From positions 1-59,287 of the forward strand of contig JAFIFZ010000058.1 of assembly GCA_020831775.1 (NCBI GenBank): DNA of 59,287 nt, in the 5' to 3' direction. The position numbers and the translations under genes are program-made. Positions 7,959-17,661 of this stretch are shown piece by piece; within the stretch, counting starts at the first letter, position 1; each line of letters opens with the position of its first letter. The DNA comes from Phycisphaerales bacterium (GTDB lineage Bacteria > Planctomycetota > Phycisphaerae > Phycisphaerales > UBA1924). The notes under the pieces are model-generated. The model was not told the DNA's origin and ran no database searches. It saw only the letters and a program-made list of their open reading frames with translations.

Positions 7959-9815
7959 TCACACGGTGAAGTCCGAGACGAGCGTCCTGAGGCGTTCGGC
8001 TTCGGCGGAGAGGGCCGAGGCGGCTTCGGCCGCCTGCCTCGCCGCGGTGCTCGCCTCCTGCGTGCCCGAGCTGATTGTTTCCATCGAGCAGGTCACCTCG
8101 CCGCTGGCTTCGGCCTGCTGCTGCGCGGCCGCGGAGATCGAACCAATGAGGCGTTCGACTTCCGCCGCGGAGGTGACGATCTCCTCCAGTGCGCTCCCAG
8201 CGCTTTCTGCGAGTTGGGATCCCTGGGTGACCTTTTCGTTGCACAACTGGATCCGCTCGACCGTGTGGCGGGTGCCTTCCTGAATGGCGGTGATGCTCCC
8301 GGCGACTTCGAGCGTCGCCTGCTGCGTTCGCTCTGCGAGCTTGCGGACCTCGTCGGCGACAACGGCGAAGCCTCTGCCGTACTGGCCGGCCCTGGCGGCC
8401 TCAATCGCCGCGTTGAGGGCGAGCAGATTTGTCTGATCGGCGATGGAGTTGATGACTTCGAGGACCTCGCCGATGCTCGAGGCTCTCGAGTTCAGATTCT
8501 CGATCTCGGTCGCCGTCGAGGTTACCTCCTGGCGGATCTGAGCCATCTCACCAACGGTTCTGCGGACGATCTCTCCTCCGCCCGCGGCCCGCTGTCCGGC
8601 CTGCTTGGAGCTGGACGCTGCCTCTGAGGTCTGGCTGGCGACCTCCGAAACGCTGGCGGACATCTCACCGATGGCCGCGGCGACCTGTGTGGCCGAGTGC
8701 TCCTGCGAGGTGAGCGTTCCGGCCATCTCTTCGGCGGAGGCCGCGATCTGCGTGCTCGAACTGGCGACCGCTTGCGAGGAGTTGACGACCTCGGACACCA
8801 CACCCTGCAACGAGCCGACGAGCTCGTCGAACGAGCTTGCGACCTGGCCGATCTCGTCGCGCTGCTGGAGGCCGACCCGCTTGGTGAGGTTCTTGGTGGT
8901 TGCGATGTCCTTGGCGACGCCGGCGAGGCGGGCGAGAGGACGGCCGATGGTGAGCCTGACGAGGAAGAGGAGCAGGCCGAGCGACGCCAGGACGATCGGG
9001 ACAACAATCATGAGCGCGTCAGTGGTGAAGCCCGCGACCTGTGCGTCCACGACCGAGAGCGGCATCTCGACCTCGAAGGCGCCGTGCATGTCGCCGATGT
9101 TCCAGCCCTCCATGCGGAAGCCGAGGATGTCGCGGTCCATCCGGTTGCCCGCCGCGTCTTTGCGCCCGTAGGTCGCCGGATCGCCGTGGCACATCATGCA
9201 GGAGGCGTCGAGCCGGATGGCGCGCATGTAGGTGTAGGTGTTGGTCTCCGGGTTGATGCGTCCGAGCGAGTCGGAGCCGCCGGCGTTGGCCTGGTCCCGA
9301 AGGTCGCGGAGCATCTCGGCGCGGAAGGACCCTCGCTGGGGTTCGTTCTCCGGGTTCCTGGCGTTGAACGCGGGGACACGGAAGGTCAGGTTCTCACGCT
9401 CGGCGGCCTCGCGTGCGGCGGTCCAGCCCGCGACCACGGGGATGGCGTTGTAGAACCGAGTATCGCGGTAGTGCCCGCCCTTCTCGATCGAGTCAACGAC
9501 CTCCGCGATCAGGGCTTCTGTATCGAATGTGCCCGCGTCGAGGAGCTTTGCCGTGTGGTTCTTTGCTTCATCGGCTACGGCAGTGAAGGCGGCCGCTTTC
9601 TCGGCCATCGCCACCTCCATGCCCGCCCGGTGCTCGGACACGAAGACGCTGTATGCGACCGCCATAACTACAACCATCATGACCGACACGGATGCGACTA
9701 TCTTCGTCGAGACCTTCATCCCGCTGACCACTCCGGTCGCAGCGGCGATCGGTCCGGATCTCTTGGTGAGTCCGGCCGTCGGCGATTGATGCTGTGCTGT
9801 GTCTGTCTTTGTCAC
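7959..9815 (-). CDS. Methyl-accepting chemotaxis protein with CxxCH (haem-type) periplasmic sensor
   Basis: Translation starts at a GTG whose GTGA overlaps the stop of the upstream 83-aa gene, indicating coupling. The 618-residue product has TM1 at about 36-58, a periplasmic domain (about 60-262) resembling DUF3365/Tll0287-like sensors with CMMCH at 206-210, TM2 at about 266-288, a HAMP domain, and a full-length signalling domain. The hairpin tip ([40 protein letters not shown]) is canonical for binding CheA/CheW. CxxCH is the covalent haem c attachment motif, so redox, oxygen or NO sensing is plausible. It lies last in an operon with a hybrid histidine kinase. No CheA or CheW gene is visible in the window. 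Confidence 0.92.
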   Translation of the reverse strand: MTKTDTAQHQSPTAGLTKRSGPIAAATGVVSGMKVSTKIVASVSVMMVVVMAVAYSVFVSEHRAGMEVAMAEKAAAFTAVADEAKNHTAKLLDAGTFDTEALIAEVVDSIEKGGHYRDTRFYNAIPVVAGWTAAREAAERENLTFRVPAFNARNPENEPQRGSFRAEMLRDLRDQANAGGSDSLGRINPETNTYTYMRAIRLDASCMMCHGDPATYGRKDAAGNRMDRDILGFRMEGWNIGDMHGAFEVEMPLSVVDAQVAGFTTDALMIVVPIVLASLGLLLFLVRLTIGRPLARLAGVAKDIATTKNLTKRVGLQQRDEIGQVASSFDELVGSLQGVVSEVVNSSQAVASSSTQIAASAEEMAGTLTSQEHSATQVAAAIGEMSASVSEVASQTSEAASSSKQAGQRAAGGGEIVRRTVGEMAQIRQEVTSTATEIENLNSRASSIGEVLEVINSIADQTNLLALNAAIEAARAGQYGRGFAVVADEVRKLAERTQQATLEVAGSITAIQEGTRHTVERIQLCNEKVTQGSQLAESAGSALEEIVTSAAEVERLIGSISAAAQQQAEASGEVTCSMETISSGTQEASTAARQAAEAASALSAEAERLRTLVSDFTV

Positions 9816-10063
9816 GGGGTGTTTCCTTGATCCCGTCCGGCGTTGGCGCTTTCCGGGAAGAGTCCGGCGGCGGCCGGCAGCTCTGAGAGCTCCCGCCTGA
9901 ATGCGTCGAGCTGGTCTGCGTTCGAGGTCAACAGCATCGAAAAGCGCGACAGCGCCTTGGAGAGCCACAGCAACGCGGTCTGGTAGTCACCGACCTCGGC
10001 CGCCTCGGTCGCCCGCCGATACATCTCTGGATCGAGCCACCTCGGTGTTGGTTTGGTGCTCAT
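9812..10063 (-). CDS. Conserved-position small protein, 83 aa, unknown function
   Basis: The frame from the ATG at 10061-10063 encodes 83 mostly helical residues ([18 protein letters not shown] in the middle) with no signal peptide or metal motif. It begins 16 bases after the hybrid kinase stop and overlaps the chemoreceptor start by four bases (GTGA), so the three genes are almost surely co-translated. I do not recognise a family. Its position between a kinase and a receptor suggests an adaptor or regulatory subunit, but this is only inference from context. Confidence 0.7.
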   Translation of the reverse strand: MSTKPTPRWLDPEMYRRATEAAEVGDYQTALLWLSKALSRFSMLLTSNADQLDAFRRELSELPAAAGLFPESANAGRDQGNTP

Positions 10064-10079
10064 GACTGCTCCATATCTG

Positions 10080-11813
10080 TCAGCCCGCGATGCGGCTCTG
10101 CTGCGAGCAGGCCCGGATCGTCGAGATGAGTTGGGTGGGATCGAACGGTTTGGTGATGTACCCGTCGCACCCGCACGCAAGACACTGCGCGCGGTCTTCG
10201 GGCATCGCGTGGGCGGTCGCGGCGATGATCGGTGTCCTGCAGCCGAGGCCGCGGAGGATTTCCGTCGCGGTGTAGCCGTCCATCTTGGGCATCTGCATGT
10301 CCATCAAGATCACTTCGAAGGGCGGCGGATCCATCAGCGGGCCGCCCAGGCGCCCGTCAACCGTGAAGCGGCGCACCGCGTCCTCGCCGTTGCCAACGGT
10401 CTCGACGCTCACGCCGACCTTCGTCAGGTAGTGCTTGAGCAGGCGGACATTGTCCGGACTGTCTTCGGCGATGAGGACGCTGAGTCCGCGGAGCGATCCC
10501 GGCGAAGAGCGTTCTGCGTCGACCGCGGCCGGCAGAGACAGGCCGGCTCGCGGATCCGGGGTGTTGAGCGGTATCGAGAGCGTGAAAGTGCTTCCGACAC
10601 CGGGATCGCTTTCGACGCAGATCCTCCCGCCCATCGCGTCTGCGAGGCACCTGGAGATGCCGAGGCCCAATCCCGTCCCGCCGAATCTGCGCGTTGTCGA
10701 GCTGTCCGCCTGGCAGAACGATTCGAAGAGCAGTGAGATGTGCTCCGGCTCGATCCCGATCCCGCTATCGCTGACCCTGACCGAGAGTTCACGCTGGCCT
10801 GGGCCGGCATCGGTCTCGACGGCGATGTCCACGCTCCCCTTCTCTGTGAACTTCACCGCATTTGATGCGAGATTTGTGATGATCTGGCGGATCCGGGTGG
10901 GATCGCCGGTGATCAGGTCGGGGACATCTGGCGCGACCCGACAACTGAGCAACACGCCGCAGGACTTGGCCCTTTCGGAGTAGAGAGACGCCACATCCTT
11001 CGCCATTGCGCGGATGTCCAACGGGATGTCCTCGAGTGTCATCCGGCCCGCCTCGAACTTGGCGAGATCCAGGATGTCGTTGAGCAGATGCAGCAGGTGC
11101 CGCCCCTGTCGGCGGATCAGGCCGAGGTACTCCCGGTTCGTCTCGCTCATCGCGGCGCTCTCCTCGGCGAGGAGGTCCGCGTAGCCCAGGATCGCCGTCA
11201 TCGGCGTCCTGATCTCGTGGCTCATGTTGGCGAGGAACTCGCTCTTGGCTCTCGCCGCGGCCTTGGCCGCCGCGGCCGCTTCGGCGAGTTGGTTGTTGCG
11301 CCGCTCCAGCTCCGCCTTGGAGGATTCGAGCGCCTCGACCAGCTTCGATTGCTGTTCGGCGGCCCATTCGAGTTCCTCTCTGTGCTGCAGCAAGCTGGCT
11401 TCGTGCGCCTTCTCCGTGCTGATGTCGAAGCGGATGGCGATGAAACGATGGACCTTCCCGTTGTCGTCGAAAGTGCAGCAGACAGCGGTGTCGACCCAGT
11501 ACTCGCTGCCGTCCTTGGCCCGGTTGCAGACCTGGCCCCGCCAGACTTCGCCCCCAACAACCGTGCGGTACATCTGCCTCCAGAAGTCCTTTCCGTGCCG
11601 ACCGGAACTGAGCAACCGGTGGTTCTGCCCGATCAGCTCCTCTCTGGAGTAGCCTGAAACGCGGACGAACTCGCTGTTTATGTGGATGATGTTGCCTCGC
11701 GCATCGGTGGCGGCAACGATCGCGGTCTTGTCGAGCGCGGTGTACAGCGCGCGAAGGTCGGCGTCCCCGAGCGGATTCGAGATCGGCGATGAATGTGTGT
11801 CGGTTGGCGGCAT
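10080..11813 (-). CDS. Hybrid sensor histidine kinase (PAS-HisKA-HATPase-REC)
   Basis: A 577-residue cytoplasmic protein without membrane segments. Residues about 20-135 form a PAS/PAC domain (NSEFVRVSGYSREELIGQNH, KDGSEYWVDTAV). A coiled coil (about 140-190) leads to the dimerisation helix MSHEIRTPM with phospho-accepting His199. The ATPase has the N box (NLASNAVKFT), G1 (DSGIGIEPE) and G2 (GGTGLGLGIS). The C-terminal receiver carries the phospho-acceptor Asp in LMDMQMPKMDGY and the KPF lysine. All catalytic residues are present. It heads the operon with the 83-aa gene and the chemoreceptor and diverges from the LuxR-type regulator at 12235, a likely partner in signalling. No separate output domain is attached. 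Confidence 0.92.
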   Translation of the reverse strand: MPPTDTHSSPISNPLGDADLRALYTALDKTAIVAATDARGNIIHINSEFVRVSGYSREELIGQNHRLLSSGRHGKDFWRQMYRTVVGGEVWRGQVCNRAKDGSEYWVDTAVCCTFDDNGKVHRFIAIRFDISTEKAHEASLLQHREELEWAAEQQSKLVEALESSKAELERRNNQLAEAAAAAKAAARAKSEFLANMSHEIRTPMTAILGYADLLAEESAAMSETNREYLGLIRRQGRHLLHLLNDILDLAKFEAGRMTLEDIPLDIRAMAKDVASLYSERAKSCGVLLSCRVAPDVPDLITGDPTRIRQIITNLASNAVKFTEKGSVDIAVETDAGPGQRELSVRVSDSGIGIEPEHISLLFESFCQADSSTTRRFGGTGLGLGISRCLADAMGGRICVESDPGVGSTFTLSIPLNTPDPRAGLSLPAAVDAERSSPGSLRGLSVLIAEDSPDNVRLLKHYLTKVGVSVETVGNGEDAVRRFTVDGRLGGPLMDPPPFEVILMDMQMPKMDGYTATEILRGLGCRTPIIAATAHAMPEDRAQCLACGCDGYITKPFDPTQLISTIRACSQQSRIAG

Positions 11814-12234
11814 GTGCTAGCCCCACACTCTGAAGGAGAGACCGGGCCCGAGACCGTCCAAGCCGGGCCGCGCCCGCCCGGACATTCCGTGCACAAGCAG
11901 CGATGGGAGCACGGCGCTCGGCGAGGAAGGCGGGGTGCCGTCGGCGGACGTGCGGGCGTGTGAACTGCTGGGCATAATCCGAAGGGTCGGACATCCGGGC
12001 GTTGAACTTTCCGTTTCGATTGTCGTGAGCTCATCGAACCCTGTGCATCTACGCGCGACGCAACGAACGGCAACACCCGCCGAATGCTCGGAAGCAGGGC
12101 CGAGACACGGAAAGCCAGTGCAAACACTGAGGGATACTTGATTTTGAGCGACTCAGTACGATCGTTACCTCTTCGCGCGTATAAACACCGATAGGCGATA
12201 GAGGCGTTTGACTTTGAGCCAAGGAGTGCTGTGT
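11814..12234. promoter_or_regulatory. Divergent intergenic region between kinase operon and LuxR-type gene
   Basis: This 421-base gap separates two divergent transcription units and must hold both promoters. It is less GC-rich near 12130-12215, where two TTTGAGC words occur (in GATTTTGAGCGACT and GACTTTGAGCCAAG). I can see no RNA gene, and no confident -35/-10 pair can be assigned by eye. Confidence 0.4.
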
Positions 12235-14166
12235 ATGGCGAGAGCAGGTCGATCGGGGGCATCAGGGGACGTCACCGTCCGACTGACCCCGTCCCAGCAC
12301 CGCGTGCTGGAGTTGATTGCGGAGGGACGGACGACCTCGGAGATCGCCGCCAAGCTCCACCGTTCGGTACGAACCGTGGAGACGCACCGCTACCACCTGG
12401 GGAAAAAGCTAGGGGCTCGGACGCAGGTCGAATTGGTTCTGAGGGCGCACGAACTCGGCCTCATTGAGAGCCAGGATTCGCTGCCAATCGCGTTAGGGAA
12501 GTCCGTTACAGCAAGCAGGCCCGCGCTCGCACCAGAGCGTGTGATCGGCGCTCTCACGGTGCTCGATACTGGTTTTCATGCGGGTTCTGGGAGGGCGTCG
12601 CTCTCGACGCTGCTGTCCCAGATGACGCTCGCGTTCGATGCGCAAGCGGCGTTTGTATGTCGACCGCGAGATCAGGAAACGGCCTCGACCTACATGGTCA
12701 CTTCGCAGCGCGAGGTGGGCGGGGAAGCATCGTGGCCGCTCGATCACTGCCCCGCCCCCCGGCTCGCGCCAGGTGAGGTCGGCCAGTTTCAGGTCGAGTC
12801 TCTCCACGAGAGTGTCCGCGCCGGGCTATCGAAAATTGCTCCGGGCGGTCCTCATTTGGTTGTGACGCTCCTGTATGAAAAGGAAAACCCCATAGGAACA
12901 CTGGGAATGGTGCGCGACCATCAACTTGATCGTGCGGCGATGGCCGAAGCCCTCTTCCGCGCGTGCGCCGCGAGGGCGTCTGCGGAGCTCGCGTACCAAC
13001 TCCAGGCCGATGAAAACTTCTGCCTCCAACGGATGCTCGAACTCCACGAGCGCATGCCCGGCCACGGGATCTTGAGGTGGGAGCGTTCCAGCGGACAGAT
13101 CAGACTCTCCGCGACGGCGGCGGCGATGCTCGGTCTGCCCCCGGGCATGGGCACGCTGAGCGAGGCGAGCCTCCTGCGGATGGCGACCGCAAACGGAGAC
13201 CTGCATCGAACGGACTATGTTCACGCCCGCATGCGGTCGGGGCAGGACTTTGCCGTCGAGCTCGCCCCCGGCCGCCCCGGCCTTGACAACCAGCGGCTCG
13301 CCCTCCACGCCTTTCAGTGCTGCGCCAAGAAGTCGGTCTGTGGCGACTACCTCGGCACACTGATCAACCCCGACGCCGAGGCGGAGGGACCCGCTTCGAC
13401 GAGAGCCATGGCCCACGCGACCGTCTCCCTCTGTGCTGATCCGGCGGTGGTCGTCAACCTGCGGGGGGCGATCATCGCCGCGAACGCGCCATGGCGTGAG
13501 CTGGTCGCCGAGTTCGGCGTGGGGCCACAGAGCAACTACATCGCCGTCGGGCGCCAGATGCTTGAGGAAGGCGCGTTCGGCGCTCTGATCAGGGAGATCG
13601 AAGCGCTTGGCACGCGAGCCCATGACGGCCCGCGAAGCATTGATGCAGTCCCCACCAAGGACGGCACGGCGCGGTTTCGGATCGAGGTGATTCCCGGCGG
13701 CGCCAGCCGGACCGCCATCCTCCGCCACATCCGCATCGACGCGGGCGCAAGCGGCGAGCACATCCAGAAAGACATCGCAGACGACGAGTGGCCCGCCGAT
13801 TCCTTCCGATGGGTGTTCGATCGATCCTCTGACCTCATGTGCCTGTGCCGCCTCGACGGCGTGCTCCTCCGAGCGAACGGGACGATGCGTTGCGTCCTGG
13901 GCCGCGAACAGTCGGAACTCGAGGGCCGACCCTTCATCGGGCTGTTTGCCGAAGACGAGGTCGCTCGCGTGCAGGACCTCGTTGCCCGCCTGGCTTGCGG
14001 CGAGAGGCTCGACAGAGTGAGCGTCCGCATGAAGCACTCCTGCGGCGACGAGAGAGTGATCGAGTGGTCGTGCACGCCTCCCCTCCCGGGAGCCGACACC
14101 TTCATCCCCATCGGTCGGGATGTCACCGCGAGGCACGAAGCCGTCCGCTCGCTGCTGAGCGGCTGA
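12235..14166 (+). CDS. Regulator with N-terminal LuxR-type HTH followed by GAF/PAS sensory domains
   Basis: The ATG at 12235 follows AAGGAG with 8-base spacing; an upstream in-frame TTG (12208) is less likely. Of 643 residues, about 15-80 form a LuxR/GerE helix-turn-helix (LTPSQHRVLELIAEGRTTSE, KLHRSVRTVETHRYHLGKKL). Then come a GAF-like segment (about 100-265), a weak PAS region (about 270-370), a second PAS-like region (about 385-490) and a clear C-terminal PAS/PAC (FDRSSDLMCLCRLDGVLLRA ending PIGRDVTARHEAV). LuxR HTHs are usually C-terminal, so the domain order is reversed. There is no receiver domain. It diverges from the hybrid kinase, suggesting a shared signalling circuit. Confidence 0.8.
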   Translation: MARAGRSGASGDVTVRLTPSQHRVLELIAEGRTTSEIAAKLHRSVRTVETHRYHLGKKLGARTQVELVLRAHELGLIESQDSLPIALGKSVTASRPALAPERVIGALTVLDTGFHAGSGRASLSTLLSQMTLAFDAQAAFVCRPRDQETASTYMVTSQREVGGEASWPLDHCPAPRLAPGEVGQFQVESLHESVRAGLSKIAPGGPHLVVTLLYEKENPIGTLGMVRDHQLDRAAMAEALFRACAARASAELAYQLQADENFCLQRMLELHERMPGHGILRWERSSGQIRLSATAAAMLGLPPGMGTLSEASLLRMATANGDLHRTDYVHARMRSGQDFAVELAPGRPGLDNQRLALHAFQCCAKKSVCGDYLGTLINPDAEAEGPASTRAMAHATVSLCADPAVVVNLRGAIIAANAPWRELVAEFGVGPQSNYIAVGRQMLEEGAFGALIREIEALGTRAHDGPRSIDAVPTKDGTARFRIEVIPGGASRTAILRHIRIDAGASGEHIQKDIADDEWPADSFRWVFDRSSDLMCLCRLDGVLLRANGTMRCVLGREQSELEGRPFIGLFAEDEVARVQDLVARLACGERLDRVSVRMKHSCGDERVIEWSCTPPLPGADTFIPIGRDVTARHEAVRSLLSG

Positions 14167-14298
14167 ACTGTTCACAAAGTCGCGATCGCCAGTCCCCGAT
14201 GCGTCCAAAGAGGACGCGATGCCCGACCAATCAACGCGTGGGCGCTGCCGGGGCGCTCTCCTGGCTGTCCCTCGGCGCCTGCCTGATGAAGCTCACTC

Positions 14299-15717
14299 TC
14301 AGCCGCGGGTCAGCGGCATTGTCAGGCAGTGCGGTCCGCCGTGCCCGGCCCAGAGTTCGCGGGCGCCGAAGGTCCGTACTCGCACGCCATCTCGTTCGAG
14401 AGCTGCCCTGGTCAGGGGCGATCCGTCGAAGGCGATCACCTCGCCAGGCGCTGTCGCGACGACATTGGACGCCTGGCGTCGCAGCTCTCCCAGGGTCTCG
14501 CGCAGGAAGAACGCGAAGCCCTCGGCGCTGTCCGCCGGCGCCTGCCCGCCGACATGCGTCACCCTGTACCCCTTGGAGCGGACATAGTCGACGAGCTTCA
14601 TCTCTTCGGTGTCTTCCTTCTCGCCCGTGCCGGCGCGATACACGCTCACCTTGCCGAACTCTTTGAGGAACTCGATGCCCGCCGCAGCGTCGTCGGGATC
14701 GATCGCCAGGTCCGCCCTTGCGCCCTCGATGTACCTTGTCAGCGGGTCTTTGCCGGCGTGCTCGGCCTCCAGCAGCCAGGGGATCGCCAACGCGTGCTCG
14801 TGGTCGACATGCGTAAAGAAGGTGTCCAGGTGCAGGAAGAGCACACGGAGGTCCGCCACCGCGGCGCTGCCCATCGCGCCCGGCCTGCGCGACAGGAAGT
14901 CCGTCTTGTGCACCTGCACCGCCACGACATCCATCCCGAGCCGCCTGGCGAGGATCGGCGCGGCTCGCGGGTCGGTCCGCTGGCCCGTCCCCAGCAGCAG
15001 CGTGTTCTCGTCGACCACCTGCGCGTCGCCACCCTCGATGATCAGCCCCTCGTTCACCCCGTCGAAGACGACCGGAAAGTCCTCAAGCATCGGCGAGTGC
15101 GACAGCGCAAACCGCAGCGTCATGTTCTCCCGAAGCCGCCTCGGAGAAAACGCGTTGCAGACGACCAGCCCCTTGGGCGTCATGAACGCCGCGTCGCGCG
15201 TCCAGATCGTCGAGCCGCTGCCGCTGAAGATGTTGCGGTAGGTCCCGTCCTCCCAACGCCTGAACTGGCGTTCTGGGTCGCGCCCCAAGAGCGTCTCGGC
15301 GGTGACGGTTTCGGGCTCGCCCGAGAGCCGGGGGTGCGCCGCGCTCAGCCACGCCCGCCAGCTCCCCTGCCGCCTGGCCTCTTCGATCGCGCCGCGCAGG
15401 GCGTCGATGAGTTCCATCGGCTGCGCCCCGCTCTGGCGGAGCAGGTTCAATAGCTCGGCGTGCTGTTTCACCGCGGCATCGACATCACGCCCGAGGCCGG
15501 GGATCAGCGAGTCACCGGCGCGGTCGATTGTGTAATCGTTGGGCGTCGGGCTGTGCACCAGCACCTTCCCGAGCTTGCCGATGTCGTCTTTGACGAACGG
15601 CCGCCCGCGACCCGAAGCCGCAACGGACGAGGCGCCGGACGCGAGGCCCGCAAAGGGGAACGCGGCGGACAACGCTGCTCCGGCGCTCAGCTTCAGCACG
15701 CTCCTTCGATCCAGCAT
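14299..15717 (-). CDS. Arginine deiminase-family protein with Tat-type signal peptide
   Basis: The ATG at 15717 gives 472 residues beginning MLDRRSVLKLSAGAALSAAF, a twin-arginine-like leader followed by an AxA-type region. The body matches arginine deiminase: the N-terminal KVLVHSPTPND, the substrate/catalytic EGGDAQVV, HLDTFFTHVD with the catalytic His, and the C-terminal HCLTMPLTRG carrying the nucleophilic Cys. ADI hydrolyses L-arginine to citrulline and ammonia and is normally cytoplasmic, so a predicted export signal is odd. No arcB, arcC or arcD gene is nearby, so this is not a standard arginine fermentation operon. It lies 164 bases after the TolC-like gene. A related guanidino-modifying activity is possible. 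Confidence 0.82.
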   Translation of the reverse strand: MLDRRSVLKLSAGAALSAAFPFAGLASGASSVAASGRGRPFVKDDIGKLGKVLVHSPTPNDYTIDRAGDSLIPGLGRDVDAAVKQHAELLNLLRQSGAQPMELIDALRGAIEEARRQGSWRAWLSAAHPRLSGEPETVTAETLLGRDPERQFRRWEDGTYRNIFSGSGSTIWTRDAAFMTPKGLVVCNAFSPRRLRENMTLRFALSHSPMLEDFPVVFDGVNEGLIIEGGDAQVVDENTLLLGTGQRTDPRAAPILARRLGMDVVAVQVHKTDFLSRRPGAMGSAAVADLRVLFLHLDTFFTHVDHEHALAIPWLLEAEHAGKDPLTRYIEGARADLAIDPDDAAAGIEFLKEFGKVSVYRAGTGEKEDTEEMKLVDYVRSKGYRVTHVGGQAPADSAEGFAFFLRETLGELRRQASNVVATAPGEVIAFDGSPLTRAALERDGVRVRTFGARELWAGHGGPHCLTMPLTRG

Positions 15718-15881
15718 GGGCGGGGCCTTTCGGTTCTGGGTCTGCCGCGGCGGTTCTTCCGCGCGAACGCAGTGTACAGAAATCCCCCGCGCCTCCCCAC
15801 GCCCCCTGAAAGGAATGGATGCGCCAGCCAGTGCTCGCCGCATGCTGCATTCGGTCCGAGTCTGTTCCGGATCGATCGGGG

Positions 15882-17642
15882 TCAACGCCGGTTCGAATCG
15901 CGTCCATTGTCTTCCAGCCGGGGGTCTCTGGGCTCGAAGCGGATGCGGGCGGCGCCGAGGAGGGTGCCGGTCGCCTCGGCGAGGTCGATCTGGGCGATCT
16001 GGTAGTCGGTCAGAGCGCGGATCTCGATGAGCTGGGCCTCGGCCAGGCGGGTCGCCGCGTCGAGCACATCCGTCGATGTGCGCACGCCGGCGTCGAACTG
16101 GTTCTGCTCGCCTCGCAGGGTGCGCTCGGCGGCGATGATCGACTGCCTCGCCGCGAGGATCCGCTGCCAGTTGGATTCGAGGTTGTCGATCGCGTTGAGC
16201 ACCTCCTGCTCGACGACCTGTCTCCGCGAGTCGCGGCTGGAGAGCCGCTGCATCCGCGTGAGCATCGCCTGGGCGACCCGGGCCTCGGCCGCGTTGTTGC
16301 CGATGGGCATCTCGAAACGCAGACCGATGGTCCACTCGTCAAAGTCCGCGTCCGCGGCGTTGCGGAACGCCCGGCCCGCCGAGCCCGCCAGACCCCTGAG
16401 GGCGTAGGCGGCGTCGACATCGACGCTGGGGAGGAGCTGGTTGCGGGCGAAGTCGATGTTGGTCGCGTCCTGCGCAAGGCGGAGCTCGAATTCGAGCAGC
16501 TCCATACGGTTGGCGATCGCCGCGTCGATCAGGGTGCCCGGGCTGAGGGCGTAGTACACCGGATCGGGCTCTGTCGCGGTGAGCAGGACGGTCTGCGAGC
16601 CGAGCGAGAGACCGGGCGCGTTCACGATGCGCTTCAGCTCGCGCTGCTCAAGGAGCACGCTGTTCTGAGCGCGGATGATCTGTTCGAGCCGCTCGGCGAC
16701 GCCGGCCTCGGCGCGGATGATCTCAAGCTCCGGCGCCACCTCGGCCCGGACGCGGCGCTCGGCTCGTTGGAGCTGCTCCATTGCCAGCTCGTACTGCCGC
16801 TGGGCGACTTCGAGCGCCTGCCTCGCGGCGTACAGCCTCCAGTACGCCCGCTCAACCCCCGAGAGCTGTCGGATCACCGCAAGCTTCGTCCGCACATCGA
16901 CCGCCTGCCCCTCCAGCGACTGGATCCGGATCGCTGCGGTGTTCGTCCATCGCCCGGCGTTGCGGAGCAGGGGCACCGAGAGCGAGACGCGCGGATCGGC
17001 GGTGTACGAGGGGTCCAGCGTCGCAAAGCGGTTGTCGGTGCTGGTGCGCGTGAATGGGATGGAGACGGTCGCGCTCCCGCCGGTGCGCAGCGGGATGCGG
17101 ACGCCGGCCTCGGCCGAATCGCGGACGACCGAGCTGCCCTCCAGCTCCGTCGCGGTCGGCTGCTCGGTGTCGACGCGCCGGGCGTTGGCGAAGATCGCCC
17201 ACTCGAAGGCGGCTTCCTCTTCCCGCAGGCGTTCGCCCGCGATCACCGGATCGGCCAGCGCGACCCGGAGGTCGAGGTTGCGCTCCAGCGCGATCGCCCG
17301 CGCCTCCTCGATGGTCAGCTCGTAGGTCTCAAGCCCCGCGAACGGCTCGGGCGGTGCGTCCGGACGCGGGCGATCGGCCATCGCGCCGACCACCTCAGAG
17401 TACCGCTTCGGCGTCGAGCCCGGCTGCGCCGCGTTGTCGAGGCTCATCGCGTCGATCGCGCGAAGGCGCTCGGTCGCGATCCGCAGCCCGCGCTCGCTCT
17501 CGGTCGTGCTGAACGGGGAAGCGCAGCCGGCGACCGAAACCAGAGCCGTGACGAGGGTGCATCGCAACGCTGTCGTGGAAGCCCGGCTCGTGCGCCGGAG
17601 CTCTCGTGCTGCGTTGGGGGGCATCGGGGGGAGGGGTGGCAT
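15882..17642 (-). CDS. TolC-family outer membrane efflux lipoprotein
   Basis: From the ATG at 17640-17642 the protein has 586 residues with a lipobox (LVSVAGC) after a basic leader, so it is a lipid-anchored outer membrane factor. Two repeated OEP segments are visible: long alpha-helical stretches (QALEVAQRQYELAMEQLQRA and EVLNAIDNLESNWQRILAAR) with beta strands between them (AEAGVRIPLRTGGSATVSI, DEWTIGLRFEMPIGNNAAEA). The length is above the usual 450-500 because of an N-terminal extension. It is the last gene of the adaptor-ATPase-permease set, 19 bases after the permease stop, and should provide the outer membrane exit duct of the same pump. Confidence 0.88.
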   Translation of the reverse strand: MPPLPPMPPNAARELRRTSRASTTALRCTLVTALVSVAGCASPFSTTESERGLRIATERLRAIDAMSLDNAAQPGSTPKRYSEVVGAMADRPRPDAPPEPFAGLETYELTIEEARAIALERNLDLRVALADPVIAGERLREEEAAFEWAIFANARRVDTEQPTATELEGSSVVRDSAEAGVRIPLRTGGSATVSIPFTRTSTDNRFATLDPSYTADPRVSLSVPLLRNAGRWTNTAAIRIQSLEGQAVDVRTKLAVIRQLSGVERAYWRLYAARQALEVAQRQYELAMEQLQRAERRVRAEVAPELEIIRAEAGVAERLEQIIRAQNSVLLEQRELKRIVNAPGLSLGSQTVLLTATEPDPVYYALSPGTLIDAAIANRMELLEFELRLAQDATNIDFARNQLLPSVDVDAAYALRGLAGSAGRAFRNAADADFDEWTIGLRFEMPIGNNAAEARVAQAMLTRMQRLSSRDSRRQVVEQEVLNAIDNLESNWQRILAARQSIIAAERTLRGEQNQFDAGVRTSTDVLDAATRLAEAQLIEIRALTDYQIAQIDLAEATGTLLGAARIRFEPRDPRLEDNGRDSNRR

Positions 17643-17661
17643 GGGGAGCGTTCTCTGCGCG

